From: UBA8914 sp034002905 | GTDB lineage: Bacteria; Pseudomonadota; Alphaproteobacteria; UBA9219 | Direction of reading: 5' to 3' | Length of the DNA stretch: 61,916 nt | Assembly: GCA_034002905.1 (NCBI GenBank) | Contig: JAVEZQ010000011.1 | Coordinates: 1-61,916, forward strand | Part shown: positions 53,155-61,140 of the stretch, piece by piece | How the letters are laid out: the number at the start of each line of letters is the position of its first letter | How positions within the stretch are numbered: position 1 is the first letter of the stretch | The notes under the pieces: generated by a model | The model's database searches: none | Told to the model about the DNA's origin: nothing | The model's input: only the letters and a program-made list of their open reading frames with translations | Translations under genes and position numbers: made by a program

Positions 53155-54156
53155 TTATAAAATGACGGCACGCTTAAGGTGGCGTCTATCAAGTAATGTC
53201 GGGTCAAGCGCGTAAGAAGCACCCGCATAAGCGGTTACTTCGAAATCCTGTGTACTTTCATCATCGAAAATCAGGCGCAAGAGCGACCCGCCATTTGGAA
53301 CATTTAGCAGTTGTTGATCTGCGGCACGGGTAACAGTTGTTGAGACAACATTCAGAATTGGACTCGTCTCTACCAATTCCGACTCGATTTGAGCTGTGCT
53401 CACATAAACATAACTACCATCACCGATATAGGCTGGTTGACCTTGGGGAGCATTGTATGTGGCATTAGGATTGTTGTTCATCAAAAACAGAATAACTCCT
53501 GCAGTAGGAGTTCCTGTTAAACTTGATGTCGCACCTCTTATGCCTACTCTAAACCACCCGTTTGCCAATGGCGTGATAAATGGAGTACCACTCGTACTGC
53601 TATTTCCTACGACGACATTCGCCAAATCAAAAGCAGCCCACCCTAAACCAGTTGTGCTGCCTGACGACATCCCAACAACGCTATATGTTCCAGCTTTGAC
53701 ATAAACGGAGAGCGTGTATTTTTCCCCCGATGTTATTGTCGTTGTTACACCTGCGTACAAACGATGCATAGTATTGTCTGTCGTGTCTGCAAACTTGGTT
53801 GCGTTATTTCCGCCAAACGAGTCAATGATGGACGCATCAACGGAAACAGTCGCTCTATCTGCCGTCCACCCTGTTCCGTCACCGATGTTGCTATACCTCT
53901 GAATATTTGACGACTGGCCTTCAAGCAGCAATCCTTTGAACGCACCCGTGACAGGATCGTGATCGAAACGCGCTGTGTTAATGTCTGCCGAAGCGAGGTA
54001 ACTGGAACTATTGAAGTATGTAGCTACACTTGATCGTGTAAGCGATGTACCACTCGGCAATGTACCACCCGTAAAATCATAGTCTGCAAGATAAGGCGAG
54101 CCAGTTGGTAGCTGAATCTTGTGCCGATGCCTAAACCAGAAAACGGGCCCCATCAT
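53155..54156 (-). CDS. Phage head-spike/fibre-like protein with concanavalin-type beta domain
   Basis: The product is 333 residues from the ATG at 54156, whose ATGA overlaps the previous stop; the open frame upstream to 54279 only shadows that gene. YDFTGGTLPSGTSLTRSSVATYF and then FDHDPVTGAFKGLLLEGQSS are a common opening of phage head-spike or fibre proteins; a jelly-roll carbohydrate-binding-like domain follows (YTLSVYVKAGTYSVVGM and others). It is more AT-rich and Ser/Thr/Asn-rich than its neighbours. Such proteins decorate heads or recognise glycans. A fibre gene between capsid and connectors is not part of the Rhodobacter GTA layout. Confidence 0.72.
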   Translation of the reverse strand: MMGPVFWFRHRHKIQLPTGSPYLADYDFTGGTLPSGTSLTRSSVATYFNSSSYLASADINTARFDHDPVTGAFKGLLLEGQSSNIQRYSNIGDGTGWTADRATVSVDASIIDSFGGNNATKFADTTDNTMHRLYAGVTTTITSGEKYTLSVYVKAGTYSVVGMSSGSTTGLGWAAFDLANVVVGNSSTSGTPFITPLANGWFRVGIRGATSSLTGTPTAGVILFLMNNNPNATYNAPQGQPAYIGDGSYVYVSTAQIESELVETSPILNVVSTTVTRAADQQLLNVPNGGSLLRLIFDDESTQDFEVTAYAGASYALDPTLLDRRHLKRAVIL

Positions 54157-54512
54157 ACAGACCGCAGAACGAGCGTAATTGCCCGCTCTGCCTCCTGAAC
54201 GACTGGAGTCGCTGCGGTACCTGAGCGCAAACGGATCATCGGTACAGCAGCAAAGTCGATGGGATCGAGAATTACACAACGCGCAACGGAAACGGATGCC
54301 GCCATTTCCTCGCCCGCAGCGTCATACATATCGCTCCACGTCAAGCCACCGTCATAAGAAACCTGAAAACTTATCGAGGCGGCAGTCCATGTCGACGGCA
54401 TCACAAAGCCGAACAAGCGTAAACCGCCCAGATTCACGGCAGTTGAGAGCGACCCGCCCGTCGAAATAACCGCTGTTTCTGTGCCCAACGGATTTTGTAA
54501 GAAATTTGGCAT
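54153..54512 (-). CDS. Probable phage structural beta protein
   Basis: The product is 119 residues. A beta-sandwich-like sequence with LGGLRLFGFVMPSTWTAASI and FQVSYDGGLTWSDMYDAAG. Comparable small proteins lie next to head fibres in other phages. It overlaps the spike gene by four bases and probably serves as its base or partner. No family could be named with certainty. Confidence 0.6.
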   Translation of the reverse strand: MPNFLQNPLGTETAVISTGGSLSTAVNLGGLRLFGFVMPSTWTAASISFQVSYDGGLTWSDMYDAAGEEMAASVSVARCVILDPIDFAAVPMIRLRSGTAATPVVQEAERAITLVLRSV

Positions 54513-54551
54513 AATGCGTTTAGTCCTTCTTTTCTTCTAATAGGATGATGT

Positions 54552-54584
54552 AAAAAAGGCGCGGGAGCCTCCTGCTCCCACGCC
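54552..54584 (-). terminator. Intrinsic terminator inside the GTA-like cluster (after the decoration-like gene)
   Basis: GGCGTGGGAG and CTCCCGCGCC pair in a 10-bp stem with one mismatch, followed on the minus strand by six T residues. It lies between the genes at 54607 and 54153. Confidence 0.75.
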
Positions 54585-54606
54585 TTTCCCCTCACCGATC
54601 CGCTTT

Positions 54607-55005
54607 TTAGACGGTCGGAGCTTGCGATGCTTCGCCCGCGATGATGTTCGCACCTGACAAAGCGCCCGTAGTTGCGCCGGTTGTGGTGATCACAACACGC
54701 ACATAACGTTTGTTGCCAATGTAACCAACATTTTGAACCTTGTTCGCACCGCCTGCGCCGGACAAAGCGGCAAAAGCGCCCTGCAGTTCGGTTGCTGTAG
54801 CGTCAGTAAAGGTCACATTGTCATCGGAATGCTGGAGCTTAGGTGTGTGCGTACCATCCGTATAGCTGCCAAAGCTAACGGTCGCGACCGCGCTGCCAAA
54901 GCCGCGCAAGTCGGCAGCTGTCCCATTGGCCGTTCCCGTCACGCGCGCGGCGGGCGACAGCGACAACGTCGCCGCTACATTATGATAAAGGTCTCTTTGA
55001 GCCAT
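54607..55005 (-). CDS. Probable capsid decoration/accessory protein
   Basis: The product is 132 residues, rich in Ala, Thr and Gly. It opens MAQRDLYHNVAATLSLSPAA and continues with a beta strand pattern (AVATVSFGSYTDGTHTPKLQ, RYVRVVITTTGATTGAL). Small proteins starting this way commonly lie right after the major capsid gene in HK97-type phages. The role as head decoration is from position. A terminator follows it. Confidence 0.6.
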   Translation of the reverse strand: MAQRDLYHNVAATLSLSPAARVTGTANGTAADLRGFGSAVATVSFGSYTDGTHTPKLQHSDDNVTFTDATATELQGAFAALSGAGGANKVQNVGYIGNKRYVRVVITTTGATTGALSGANIIAGEASQAPTV

Positions 55006-55032
55006 TTTCGTTTTTTTCCTTTCCTAAAAAGA

Positions 55033-56262
55033 TTACGCCGTCGCGAATTTCATTACTTTGATCGCGTCAAAGTTGACGACATCACCGCCCACACGCTTTG
55101 AGCAACGGAACTTGACAAAGGGCGCCGCCGTGTAAGGATCGCGCAAAACCTGCAGGCCGATGCGATCCACGATAGTGTACCCTTCCTCGAAGTTACCGAA
55201 GGCAACGGACAAGCTGCCCGATCCCATAGACTGCATATCGTCCGCCAAAATCACGGGGTAGCCCAGCAAGGTTGCAGGCGTTCCAGCCTGCAGGCTTGGC
55301 TGCCAGATATAGGCACCTGTGCCGCTTTCCTTGAACTTACGCACGGCATCCACGACGCTGCGTGGCATCAGCCACGACGCTTTCGACAGATAACCGGCCT
55401 TGAGCTTGTTCATAAGCGTGATGAGCGCGTCGGCACCATTGCTTGAGGCAAAAGCGCCGTCGGCACCTGTTGCGACATGTTCAAGAACACCCCAGCTCCG
55501 CGTGGAGTCAGACGTGGCCGCTGTCGTATAGCTCAAAAAGCCGCGTGGTTGACCGACGCCATCACCGCTAACAAAAGCGGCATTTTCGCGACGGGCAAAT
55601 TTGTCTGCAATTCGGTTGACGAGCCATTCTTCGACATTGATGATCGAATCATCCATTAGCTTTTGTGTTGCTTTAGGCTGGGCAAAGAGTTCATGAACGG
55701 GGATACGGATACGGCCAATGGTGCCCTCGTCCGTGTCGTCGCGTGTTCCAAGCTCAGAAATCCACTGTGCATCGGCATCATTCGTGTCGCGAAGCATCTC
55801 AACGGCTTCGGATGAAATGCTCATCACCGTGGCAATCTGACGCATCGGCGTCGTGTCCTGTTGACGCGTAACGATGCGCTCACTCATCTCGGATGGCACC
55901 ATATAGCCGCCGCGATCATCATTGATGACACTCATCGCCTTGGTCATCAATGCGCGGTCCGGCTCGACCCCTTTGGTCACATAGCTCATAAAGGCGCTCT
56001 TATAATGAGAAGTCTCATCATCAAACGTGGTCGCCGTCTTGCCGCTCAGCGAGGGCCGGGCAAGAGCCGTTTTGACTTGCGTGAGTTCACCTTGCAGCTT
56101 GGTGATGGAGCCATCCATACGACCCAACTTTTCATCAACAAGCACGTCAACGGTGCCTTTCCTCTCGATCTCAAGCAACCTCTGGTCATTCACGCTCTTA
56201 TATTCCTCGAACGCCTGCGCAAGCGTCTCGGACGCTGTCTGCACTTCGTACATATCAATCAT
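55033..56262 (-). CDS. HK97-type major capsid protein, gp5-like
   Basis: The product is 409 residues. Residues about 1-105 form a charged coiled coil (delta domain) which the prohead protease normally removes. The shell region starts near DDRGGYMVPSEMSERIV, with MSISSEAVEMLRDTNDADA, FAQPKATQKLMDDSIINVE and PVILADDMQSMGSGSLSVAF, all typical of the HK97/GTA fold. It ends GGDVVNFDAIKVMKFATA. The gene starts four bases after the protease stop. Confidence 0.95.
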   Translation of the reverse strand: MIDMYEVQTASETLAQAFEEYKSVNDQRLLEIERKGTVDVLVDEKLGRMDGSITKLQGELTQVKTALARPSLSGKTATTFDDETSHYKSAFMSYVTKGVEPDRALMTKAMSVINDDRGGYMVPSEMSERIVTRQQDTTPMRQIATVMSISSEAVEMLRDTNDADAQWISELGTRDDTDEGTIGRIRIPVHELFAQPKATQKLMDDSIINVEEWLVNRIADKFARRENAAFVSGDGVGQPRGFLSYTTAATSDSTRSWGVLEHVATGADGAFASSNGADALITLMNKLKAGYLSKASWLMPRSVVDAVRKFKESGTGAYIWQPSLQAGTPATLLGYPVILADDMQSMGSGSLSVAFGNFEEGYTIVDRIGLQVLRDPYTAAPFVKFRCSKRVGGDVVNFDAIKVMKFATA

Positions 56263-56266
56263 TCAG

Positions 56267-56890
56267 TTATTTCCCTTTCTTTGTGGTTTGCTTTAATGTC
56301 TTGGCCGCATGGTTCAGGCGACTGACGACGGCTCTCGTTTTCTCCTTGTCCGTGCCGGGACGAGTCGATTGCCCCCGTGCGGTTGGTTTCCTTTTTTGTT
56401 CTGTCGCAACGCGTCTGCGAGGCGCTTTCACCTCGTCCACGCGCGCTTTATCGTTGGCGGGAAACGTCACCAACGAAATTTCAAACAGCTCCACATCCGA
56501 AAGAATGCGAACCTTTCTTTTCTTATCAATCTTGCTGGACACCACGCGATAGCCAATCGAAAGACCGGTAAGCGCCTTCATCTTGAGAAGCTCATAAGCC
56601 TCGCGGCCCTTTTGTGTGCTGAGAGCAAGCCTGCCCTGCACGACAAGGCCTTTGGCATCTTCGCTCATCGCGAGCCAGACGCCGATTGGTGCCGTCGGAT
56701 CATGCATCCACAGCATGGCGGGCGCACTGCCTTTGACGCGCCAAGCGGCGAGTGTTCGGGTAAATGCCCCACGCTCGACTGTTTCACTCTGGCTATCCAC
56801 CGTGTCGAACACGCTGGCATAGCCAACAAAAATCCCGTCCTGCCCCAGCGATTTGATCGCCAGTGGCCGGTTCAAATGATGTATTGTCAT
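56267..56890 (-). CDS. HK97-type prohead protease, gp4-like
   Basis: The product is 207 residues from the ATG at 56890, with GGAGGACA immediately before. The catalytic His is in MLWMHDPTAPIG and the Ser in ALTGLSIGYRVV. FVGYASVFDTVDSQSETVERG is the usual opening. A basic C-terminal tail (RRRVATEQKRKPTARGQS) likely targets the protease into the prohead. It cuts the capsid delta domain and itself during maturation. Confidence 0.93.
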   Translation of the reverse strand: MTIHHLNRPLAIKSLGQDGIFVGYASVFDTVDSQSETVERGAFTRTLAAWRVKGSAPAMLWMHDPTAPIGVWLAMSEDAKGLVVQGRLALSTQKGREAYELLKMKALTGLSIGYRVVSSKIDKKRKVRILSDVELFEISLVTFPANDKARVDEVKAPRRRVATEQKRKPTARGQSTRPGTDKEKTRAVVSRLNHAAKTLKQTTKKGK

Positions 56891-56921
56891 TGTCCTCCTT
56901 TTCCTGTTTTTGTTAGCCCAT

Positions 56922-56948
56922 AAAAAAAGCCGCCTGTTTCCAGACGGT
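56922..56948 (-). terminator. Terminator-like hairpin between portal and protease genes
   Basis: CCGTCTG and CAGGCGG pair with one G-U around GAAA, followed by seven T residues on the minus strand. The same loop and arm sequence recurs at 58384 and 59512. Confidence 0.7.
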
Positions 56949-56993
56949 GCTATAATCACTCTCAAAGCAATGGCGGCGCATGGTTATCTTTCG

Positions 56994-58211
56994 TTATCTT
57001 AACCCCAGCCTATCGCCATCCTCGACGGGGCCGTAACCAAGAGCCTCGCGCTTTTCATTGATGGTCAGGAAGTCCACCTTCTGCAGCTTGTCCCACAGAA
57101 TATCGCGGCGCGACGTAAGCGCGCTGACCTCATCCTCGTCGTAATCCAGCGATAAATCGCCATCGAACAGGGGACACAACCAATGATCAAACGCCTCGAC
57201 CATGCGCGACAGGAGCGGCAAGACCGTCTCTTCGTAAAAGGCGAGCCGCGCTTCCTGCATATTGGCATAGGTCTGCGCGCCCTGAATGCCGATCAACTGC
57301 ACAGGCACGCCAAAAGCCAGCGCAATGTCGCGCGCCGCTGCATCGCGTCCGGCGAGCCAATCCATCTCCTTGGGCGACAGGCTCATCTCCCGCCACTCAA
57401 GCCCGCCTTCAAGGATCAATGGACGACCCGCATTGCGGCGACCTGTGAAATGCTGATCCATTTCGTCACGAAGTCGCGAGACTTGCTCGTCGCTTAATGT
57501 ATTCGGCCCCTCCTTTGGCGCATAAACCAGCGCACCCGAAGGCCGCGCCCCCTGATTAAGAAGCGACTGGTTCCATGCGCTGGCGGCATTATGCTGATCG
57601 ACCGACAGCAACGCGGCCTCCAGCGGCGCGAGCCCGTACCAGTCATCGAGCGGATGAAAATGCCGCAAATGCAAAATCCCGCATTCACCCGTGACAGGAT
57701 GCACGCTCCATCGCGCAACCTTGCCATCGACAGTGTATTCATACCCAATCGGCAAGCCTGTCGGGCCAGGGATGACTTTCATTCTATCGGGGCGCAGCAG
57801 GTAAAGCTCGGTCGGCGCGTCTTCTTCATCGGGGCGCACCGCCTCGATATAGGCGTTGCCTGCCGTCTGCAAATTAACAACCAGCGCCTCAAGAAAACTC
57901 GCGCCATCCTGCATGGGATTAGGTTGATCAAGCAGATCAAGAAGCGGGTGCGTCTCGACTTCTTGACCGCTCTTATCGTAAAGGAGCCACGGAACATTGG
58001 CGACGGCGCTCGCAATCATGCTGACGCATCGATAGGCAACAACATTGCGCACATAGCCCTGATCCGCGAGCTGGTCATAACGGCGCGGCGTCCATTTCGG
58101 ACGACCCACGCCGCTCCATGCGATCATCGGGCCCGACGCGCTGGCTTTCACCCGCAATTCTGCACTTACTTCCGGGCGCACAAATCGCGCCACGAGATCC
58201 TTTAATCCCAT
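56994..58211 (-). CDS. HK97-type portal protein, gp3-like
   Basis: The product is 405 residues. It opens on a basic N-terminus, then VAYRCVSMIASAVANVPWLLY, FLEALVVNLQTAGNAYIEAVR, and the central AAASALL-type linker ending NQSLLNQGARPSGALVY, then GRNAGRPLILEGGLEW, MDWLAGRDAAARDIALAFGV and the stem FYEETVLPLLSRMVEAFDHW, typical of the HK97 family. Twelve copies make the DNA gate. It stands between the toxin-like pair and the protease gene, and terminators lie on both sides. Confidence 0.95.
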   Translation of the reverse strand: MGLKDLVARFVRPEVSAELRVKASASGPMIAWSGVGRPKWTPRRYDQLADQGYVRNVVAYRCVSMIASAVANVPWLLYDKSGQEVETHPLLDLLDQPNPMQDGASFLEALVVNLQTAGNAYIEAVRPDEEDAPTELYLLRPDRMKVIPGPTGLPIGYEYTVDGKVARWSVHPVTGECGILHLRHFHPLDDWYGLAPLEAALLSVDQHNAASAWNQSLLNQGARPSGALVYAPKEGPNTLSDEQVSRLRDEMDQHFTGRRNAGRPLILEGGLEWREMSLSPKEMDWLAGRDAAARDIALAFGVPVQLIGIQGAQTYANMQEARLAFYEETVLPLLSRMVEAFDHWLCPLFDGDLSLDYDEDEVSALTSRRDILWDKLQKVDFLTINEKREALGYGPVEDGDRLGLR

Positions 58212-58254
58212 GTTGTCCTCTCTTTTCAGTTGTTGATGATTAAACCCTTATGTA

Positions 58255-58318
58255 TGTCATCCCCGCGACTTGTCGCGCCATAGCTCGCTTCGCGAGCAAA
58301 GGCGGATAGCGGGGATCC
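58255..58318. repeat. Dispersed 64-bp repeat, copy 1
   Basis: The element starts GTCATCCCCGCGACTTGTCG and ends GGATAGCGGGGATCC; ends are inverted relative to each other (ATCCCCGC and GCGGGGAT), with an inner CTCGCTTCGCGAG palindrome. It matches 61575-61638 with few changes. It is in the 230-base gap between the 34-residue gene and portal, which holds no other gene. Confidence 0.75.
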
Positions 58319-58383
58319 AAACACCCTTTTCGCTAACCCTCGTCGCCAAAGTCACAATGGTGTCACGAATGTGATATCACATT

Positions 58384-58409
58384 AAAAAAGCCGCCTGTTT
58401 CCAAGCGGC
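58384..58409 (-). terminator. Intrinsic terminator upstream of the portal gene
   Basis: GCCGCTTG and its near complement CAGGCGGC pair around GAAA, followed by six T residues on the minus strand. It ends transcription from the toxin-like pair before portal. Confidence 0.75.
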
Positions 58410-58441
58410 CTGTTTAAGCTTCATTTGCAACGACTTTGCCC

Positions 58442-58546
58442 TCACTCCACCCTCTTCCATGCTTCCAGCGGCACGCCAAAATCATCACGCGCTTGCTCCA
58501 TGGCTATTTCCAGAGTGTCCTGCAGGTAATCGGCGATCCATTTCAT
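58442..58546 (-). CDS. 34-residue peptide coupled to the immunity-like gene
   Basis: The frame MKWIADYLQDTLEIAMEQAR continues to a Glu-ending peptide of 34 residues. Its ATG overlaps the previous stop as ATGA, which argues for coupled translation. An amphipathic helix is expected. No family recognised; it could be chance, but position and stop placement just before a terminator make it believable. Confidence 0.45.
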   Translation of the reverse strand: MKWIADYLQDTLEIAMEQARDDFGVPLEAWKRVE

Positions 58547-58830
58547 AGAAACTTTTCCTCTGACTTAACGATCCTGCGCGCCAGTCGTTCAAAAGCTGGT
58601 AGCCTTTGCTGGACTTGTTCGGCAGAAAGGTTAAAGGATCGCCCCCAGATCATGGCGATCATCGCCATGATGGCCTGTTCTGTTCTGTCCAATGGCGGCA
58701 TCGCCTTCAAAGCGGTCGCAATTTGCGCGGCCTCATCGTCATATTCGTCCGCCGGGGTGCCCACAGCCAGAAGCCCCTCGATGTCTTCTTCAAATAGTAA
58801 ATTAATGATTCTTTCATTTATGACAGTCAT
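58543..58830 (-). CDS. Small acidic protein, candidate immunity protein
   Basis: The product is 95 residues, helical and acidic: INLLFEEDIEGLLAVGTPAD followed by EYDDEAAQIATAL resembles DUF1871-type and other small immunity families that open with LL-x-x-x-D-P-x-G-like text and an EYD motif. It follows the toxin-like gene at 16 bases, the usual toxin-immunity order. Cytoplasmic, without signal or membrane helix. Function by similarity of shape and context only. Confidence 0.5.
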   Translation of the reverse strand: MTVINERIINLLFEEDIEGLLAVGTPADEYDDEAAQIATALKAMPPLDRTEQAIMAMIAMIWGRSFNLSAEQVQQRLPAFERLARRIVKSEEKFL

Positions 58831-58846
58831 TTCTTTGGTTCCTTTC

Positions 58847-59497
58847 TTATGGTCGATACGCGGTTATAACTTTTCCTGCATTCCGCCCTTCGGTCTCAAC
58901 AACTACTGTGACACCATTCTTTCCGGTATATATCCTTTGAAGTGTACCATACTTGCCTAGTTTTTCGCTAATCTGCCCTGATCTTTTTGCTGTTTCAACA
59001 GCTGTATTGATATCACCCTCTGATATCGACCTCTGCAATAGCCTTTCAGCCGCGTGCTCTGTTGTCGTAACGTCTCCATTTATTCTGTCTCTGGTTCGAT
59101 TTTGAAATATTCCGGACGAAATTATTGCCCTACGCGCAACTGCTACAACCCCGCGCCCACCGAACACAGTCAGGAGGATCTCCTCAACAGGATAAACCGG
59201 CTCCAAGGGCGGGTCATCTATTTCCCCCTGATCGGGAGGCGCTGCCGACGGATTCTCACCTACCGCCCCACCGTCCGTCCACTGGCCACCATTGGGTTGG
59301 CCAGACGGGGCGCGAGGTTGGGATGGCCAATTCGGGTTATGTTTTTCGAGCGCCTCTAAAGACTCGGTCATCACCAAGATTCTTCTAAGCTCAAGCGGTA
59401 CCTGCCCCGTACGAAGATAGCTGCGAAATGCCATCCTCTCGACGATACTGTGCAAATCTTTTCGCGGCGCATCGATTTGTTGAAACCTATGATCCAT
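58847..59497 (-). CDS. Candidate polymorphic toxin-like protein in the GTA-like cluster
   Basis: The product is 216 residues from the ATG at 59497, with GAGAGG six bases upstream. The N-terminal helical part ends in NWPSQPRAPSGQPNGGQWTD, a W-x-x-QPR-x-P-x-G-N/Q-x-x-GGQW linker typical of proteins that carry a C-terminal effector in alphaproteobacterial phages. The last 85 residues, with HAAERLLQRSISEGDINTAV and IYTGKNGVTVVVE, look like a small BECR/DUF4258-type RNase fold (His near the start, Arg/Lys and Thr strands). The 95-residue acidic protein follows. Inferred role: cargo or defence toxin; not part of the known GTA core. Confidence 0.55.
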   Translation of the reverse strand: MDHRFQQIDAPRKDLHSIVERMAFRSYLRTGQVPLELRRILVMTESLEALEKHNPNWPSQPRAPSGQPNGGQWTDGGAVGENPSAAPPDQGEIDDPPLEPVYPVEEILLTVFGGRGVVAVARRAIISSGIFQNRTRDRINGDVTTTEHAAERLLQRSISEGDINTAVETAKRSGQISEKLGKYGTLQRIYTGKNGVTVVVETEGRNAGKVITAYRP

Positions 59498-59511
59498 TTT
59501 TTTCCTCTCAT

Positions 59512-59538
59512 AAAAAAACCCGCCTGTTTCCAAGCGGC
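59512..59538 (-). terminator. Intrinsic terminator between terminase and the toxin-like gene
   Basis: Same arms and GAAA loop as at 58384 (CCGCTTG/CAGGCGG), followed by GTTTTTTT on the minus strand. Its edge lies only some 15 bases before the toxin-like start. Confidence 0.75.
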
Positions 59539-59561
59539 CTCACTATCCTTGATTTTATCCT

Positions 59562-59742
59562 AACCACCCTCCCCTTGAGGGAGGGTCAGAATTTCTTGAA
59601 CCGTCAGGTTCCAAGAAATTGTGGGAGAGGTCAGGGTGATGGTCTTCGCCACGGCTCTTGCTTTCCAACATCGAAATTCGATAAACGACCCCTCCCCGAA
59701 AGTGCTTCGCGCTTTCGACCCTCCCTCAAGGGGAAGGTGGTT
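59562..59742. repeat. MITE-like element with 26-bp terminal inverted repeats
   Basis: AACCACCCTCCCCTTGAGGG and six more bases at the left end are repeated in inverted form at 59717-59742 with one mismatch. Inside is a further hairpin (AATTTCTTG...AAGAAATT). The 181-bp element has no coding capacity and sits in the gap between terminase and the toxin-like gene. A half copy of the arm occurs at about 61683-61706. Confidence 0.7.
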
Positions 59743-59832
59743 ATATTTCTAAACAACGCCACTTCCACAAGCACCAACCGCACGCCTCTTCCGGCAGCGC
59801 TATATGGACTCCGGCTTTCCTGCCATCTCCCC

Positions 59833-61140
59833 TCACAACACCCTGACGCGCGGTTCGCCGCGCACGGCTTCGCTCAGCTCGGTGACGGCCCAGACCATCG
59901 CATCGACGCGGTCAGGAGATTTCTTTTCCAAACCACGCGGCGAAAAGGTCGCCATCTGATCCTCAAGCTTGGGCAAGCTGCCCACATGACGCACGCGCCC
60001 TTGCTCATAAAGCGCCGCGACAGGCAAAGCCCGCGCCACCTTTCCGCGCAGAGCCCGCACAGGTTTAAACAAAATCTTCGGCGCGATTTGCTTGATCAAA
60101 CGTCCGATCAAATCGCCACCGGCATTCACTTCACCGACAATCATATCAGCCTTCCTTTCTTCATAGAGTTTGACGGCCCTCTGAGCCCATTTTTCGGGAC
60201 TGGCGCGGCAAGACCAGTCATCCAGAATATAGAACATCCCGTCACTGCCGAGCCCCGCCGCCACAATGCCCGTCTCGTCACTTTTCGCGCCGCTGCTCAT
60301 CGCAGGATCGACGGCGACGACCACACGCTCCAGTTCCGGCGCATCCCGCACACGGTTTCGATCAATATCGGCACGCAGGAACAGCGCATCCTCGCTATCT
60401 TCCAAGAGTTCGGCGTTCAGCTCCTGCCTGCCTAACCTTGTCCCCTCATATCGCGCTTTCAACTGCTCCAGAACAATCGGCGCAAGGTTGTCACAATTAT
60501 CATCGGTCTTGCCGTGTGTAAGATGCACATCCCCGCGCCGCACAAGATCGCGAAGCAATTCGCTGTTTCGTGGCGTTGTTGTAATCACAACGCGTGGATC
60601 GCTGCCCAATCTAAGCCCGAACCACATTTGATCAAACGCCTCCATACTGGGCCAAGCGCACAGCTCGTCGCACCAGATACGATGATGCTGCGGACCGCGC
60701 AGACGATCCGGCTGGTCGGCAGAAAACAGCTTGATGCGGCTTCCATTCATCAAAACCAGATCACCGGTAGAGCGATGCCACGCCTTGAGGCAGACAGGCG
60801 GGATCAAACGAAGCAAGCCACTCTCGCCCTCAACACAGACATCACGCGCATCGGCATAAGTCGGCGCGATCACGCCGACCCGCACGCCTGCATTCCAGAG
60901 CGCATAATTCGCGATATCCTCGGCTCCTGTGCGCGTCTTGCCCCAACCGCGCCCCGCAAGAATTAACCAGATACGCCAATTGCCAGCAGGCGTGAGCTGT
61001 GCAGGCCTTGCCGCCTTAATCCACCGCAGCCGCGCCAGCAGCGCCGCCAGATTTGGCGGCGGCAATGTCGGCAAGAAGGGCACACGCCTCGGCAAGGGCG
61101 GCAGCGCTTTCCTCTTCATCGCGGTGCCTGTTGTCATCAT
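59833..61140 (-). CDS. Terminase large subunit, gp2-like
   Basis: The product is 435 residues from the ATG at 61140 (GGAG and GAGGCGG upstream); the frame stays open to 61197. Walker A is LAGRGWGKTRTGAE, Walker B RIWCDELCAWPS, and the nuclease domain starts VVVAVDPAMSSGAKSDETG with a later GEVNAGGDLI. TTTPRNSELLRDLV is the coupling motif. It packages DNA into heads by ATP hydrolysis and cuts it. GTA versions package headfuls of host DNA; nothing here tells whether this one is sequence-specific. It overlaps the gene before it by 125 bases in another frame. Confidence 0.95.
   Translation of the reverse strand: MMTTGTAMKRKALPPLPRRVPFLPTLPPPNLAALLARLRWIKAARPAQLTPAGNWRIWLILAGRGWGKTRTGAEDIANYALWNAGVRVGVIAPTYADARDVCVEGESGLLRLIPPVCLKAWHRSTGDLVLMNGSRIKLFSADQPDRLRGPQHHRIWCDELCAWPSMEAFDQMWFGLRLGSDPRVVITTTPRNSELLRDLVRRGDVHLTHGKTDDNCDNLAPIVLEQLKARYEGTRLGRQELNAELLEDSEDALFLRADIDRNRVRDAPELERVVVAVDPAMSSGAKSDETGIVAAGLGSDGMFYILDDWSCRASPEKWAQRAVKLYEERKADMIVGEVNAGGDLIGRLIKQIAPKILFKPVRALRGKVARALPVAALYEQGRVRHVGSLPKLEDQMATFSPRGLEKKSPDRVDAMVWAVTELSEAVRGEPRVRVL

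Noticed and set aside
59428..60435. Open frame of 335 codons on the plus strand
   Set aside because: It is antisense to the large terminase and crosses the inverted-repeat element.
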